A DNA stretch of 6,280 nt from Candidatus Heimdallarchaeota archaeon (GTDB lineage Archaea > Asgardarchaeota > Heimdallarchaeia > Heimdallarchaeales > Heimdallarchaeaceae), in NCBI GenBank assembly GCA_030628305.1, contig DAOVRE010000102.1, positions 1-6,280 of the forward strand. Reading direction: 5' to 3'. The position numbers and the translations under genes were made by a program. Shown one piece after another: positions 5,165-6,280 of this stretch (its first letter is position 1; the number at the start of each line of letters is the position of its first letter). The notes under the pieces were generated by a model, which was not told the origin of the DNA, ran no database searches, and saw only the letters and a program-made list of their open reading frames with translations.

Positions 5165-6280
5165 TTTTTCTTTCCTCCTTTTATGTTGACCTTAGAAGGA
5201 CAGTCCATAGATACGCATATAACGCGCTTATTTCTTCCTGTTTGCCATTCAACCATAGGTAACCCATCGAATGGGCATTTTTTATCAGTAGGTTTTATTG
5301 TTCCATAATTAGGTAAGGGGAAAGTTACTGTGCAGTTAATTGCTTTATCAAAATATGATGAACAAGCAATAAATCTCTTACCAGATTTTCTTGATTTAAT
5401 AATTCGTAAATCGCCAACTTCACACTCTGGACATTTTCCTATTAAAACAGGGTCTTTTTTCTCTATATTAAGCAAGTTTTGATAAAGAGAAATTCCTATA
5501 TCTGCCTCATTCTCATGGAAAACATTGAGTGAATCTCTTAGATTCTTTTTAATGGAAATCAATATTTCATCTATATTGCTCTGTTTTTCTTGTACTTCTT
5601 CCATCGTAGTTTCTAATTCTCTTGTCATGTCTGATTTGATCAACACGGGATAATGAGAGGTTAAAACACCAACTACAGCAGTACCCAGAGGTGTCGGTCT
5701 AATCTCGCTGCCTTCAATATATCCCCGATTAAACAAGGTTTCAATAATCCCTGCACGTGTAGCCTTGGTTCCAATTTTCTCTTGTTCCATTTTATTCAGA
5801 AGTGTAGATTCATTAAATCGTCTAGGTGGAGAACTGAACTCTTCTTTTGATTCAATAGATGAGAAGTTAACTTGGCTTTTCAATGCAATATCAGGAATTG
5901 AACTTTCACTCATATAAAAATAGGGTTTGTAATATTTTATCCACCCCTCTTCTATGATTTTGCTTCCTCGCACTTCAAATTTATGACCTTTAACTGTAAT
6001 TTCAATTTTCTTTTTCGATATTAAAGCAGGTTTCCCAAATAAAGATAGGTACCTTCTTACAATTAAATCATATAGTTTCTTTTCTTCTGAGTTCAAGGTT
6101 TTGGGGGGATTCCCAGTGGGGTGTATTGCAGGATGTGCTGCATCTGTCTTTCTTCCTTCCCTTGGTTTGAATTTTTTACGATTTAGTATTTCAATTATGA
6201 AAGAGCCATAAACAGTCTGCTTTCCAATTTTCGTAAGAATAATTTTGTGACCTAGTGTCATTGGAAGTTTTTGACTGTCA
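5161..6280 (-). CDS. topA: DNA topoisomerase IA, C-terminal part (partial, N-terminus outside window)
   Basis: This is a type IA topoisomerase, which relaxes negative supercoils by cutting one strand through a 5'-phosphotyrosine. The frame runs open to the right edge; the in-frame ATG at 6259-6261 is an internal methionine, because the six codons before it (DSQKLP) continue the family's conserved segment following the catalytic YPRT region, which lies just outside. Counting from that Met, the visible part has the central-domain motif KTDAAHPAIHPTG (38-50), the KLYDLIVRRYL helix (62-72), the MEQEKIGTKATRAGIIETL motif (158-176) with RGYI (179-182), PTPLG (189-193), and a C-terminal zinc region. 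Finger 1 is C277-C280-C300-C310. Finger 2 has C329, C349 and C354, but Asp332 stands where the CxxC partner cysteine is expected. A basic tail KGGKKK ends the protein. It lies first in a two-gene operon with the zinc-knuckle protein. Reverse gyrase is not indicated, but its helicase part would lie outside the window. Confidence 0.92.
   Translation of the reverse strand, partial: DSQKLPMTLGHKIILTKIGKQTVYGSFIIEILNRKKFKPREGRKTDAAHPAIHPTGNPPKTLNSEEKKLYDLIVRRYLSLFGKPALISKKKIEITVKGHKFEVRGSKIIEEGWIKYYKPYFYMSESSIPDIALKSQVNFSSIESKEEFSSPPRRFNESTLLNKMEQEKIGTKATRAGIIETLFNRGYIEGSEIRPTPLGTAVVGVLTSHYPVLIKSDMTRELETTMEEVQEKQSNIDEILISIKKNLRDSLNVFHENEADIGISLYQNLLNIEKKDPVLIGKCPECEVGDLRIIKSRKSGKRFIACSSYFDKAINCTVTFPLPNYGTIKPTDKKCPFDGLPMVEWQTGRNKRVICVSMDCPSKVNIKGGKKK
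5174..5180 (-). promoter_or_regulatory. Strong Shine-Dalgarno site inside topA for the downstream gene
   Basis: AAGGAGG on the minus strand lies nine bases before the ATG of the 79-residue protein. It is also read as the Lys-Gly-Gly codons of the topoisomerase tail. It is the strongest ribosome site in the window and fixes the start of the small gene. Confidence 0.75.

Noticed and set aside
5093..5308. Plus-strand open frame of 71 codons across the topA/zinc-knuckle junction
   Set aside because: It is antisense to two coupled genes and its hydrophobic product is explained by the reverse complement of lysine- and acid-rich codons.
6259..6261. ATG as a true start for a short topoisomerase-like protein
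   Set aside because: The frame stays open upstream to the window edge and the residues before it (DSQKLP) belong to the conserved segment following the catalytic-tyrosine region, so it is an internal methionine of a longer gene.
1..6280. CRISPR array, insertion sequence, integration site or defence island
   Set aside because: No regularly spaced repeats, transposase or integrase motifs, or target-site duplications were seen. The tRNA 3' end is not repeated elsewhere in the window, so there is no sign of an attachment site.

Overview
The window reads as a piece of an AT-rich archaeal chromosome carrying mostly housekeeping genes. The archaeal assignment is firm. It rests on the small subunit of the archaea-specific polymerase D, an archaeal-type Sec61-beta, a tRNA-Arg with an 18-nt intron framed by a bulge-helix-bulge motif, and TATA-like elements placed for leaderless or near-leaderless transcripts. 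A eukaryote-like STT3 (SVSEHQP and DNE motifs) and a stand-alone Roadblock/LC7 protein make an Asgard archaeon my best guess at lineage. That is inference; no marker here proves it.

Layout, left to right. Positions 1-1502 (minus) hold the N-terminal 500 residues of the oligosaccharyltransferase STT3, cut by the left window edge just before the expected WWDYG motif. A 212-bp divergent promoter region separates it from a Roadblock/LC7 gene (1715-2128, plus). That gene converges on the polymerase D small subunit DP1 (2148-3719, minus) with only 19 bp between the stops. A 113-bp divergent promoter region follows, then intron-containing tRNA-Arg(UCU) (3833-3927, plus) with a T-run terminator. Three small plus-strand genes come next: Sec61-beta (4030-4215), a MazG-like nucleotide pyrophosphohydrolase with a C-terminal cysteine cluster (4244-4537), and a CPYC glutaredoxin-like protein (4641-4880). 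The glutaredoxin gene converges on a two-gene minus-strand operon, in which a topoisomerase IA (5161-6280, cut by the right edge just after the catalytic-tyrosine region) is joined by an ATGA overlap to a 79-residue zinc-knuckle protein (4925-5164).

How the genes relate. STT3 and Sec61-beta both act on proteins at or across the membrane (N-glycosylation and translocation). DP1 and topoisomerase IA serve replication and DNA topology. MazG likely removes unwanted nucleotides, and the small thiol protein handles disulfides. Apart from the topoisomerase/zinc-knuckle pair and a possible Sec61-beta/MazG transcript, these look like separate units placed side by side rather than one system. I found no CRISPR array, transposon, defence island or clearly novel multi-gene system. 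The best second-look items are the tRNA intron, the topoisomerase tail that also encodes a Shine-Dalgarno site, the eukaryote-like STT3 motif, and several perfect inverted repeats in promoter regions.
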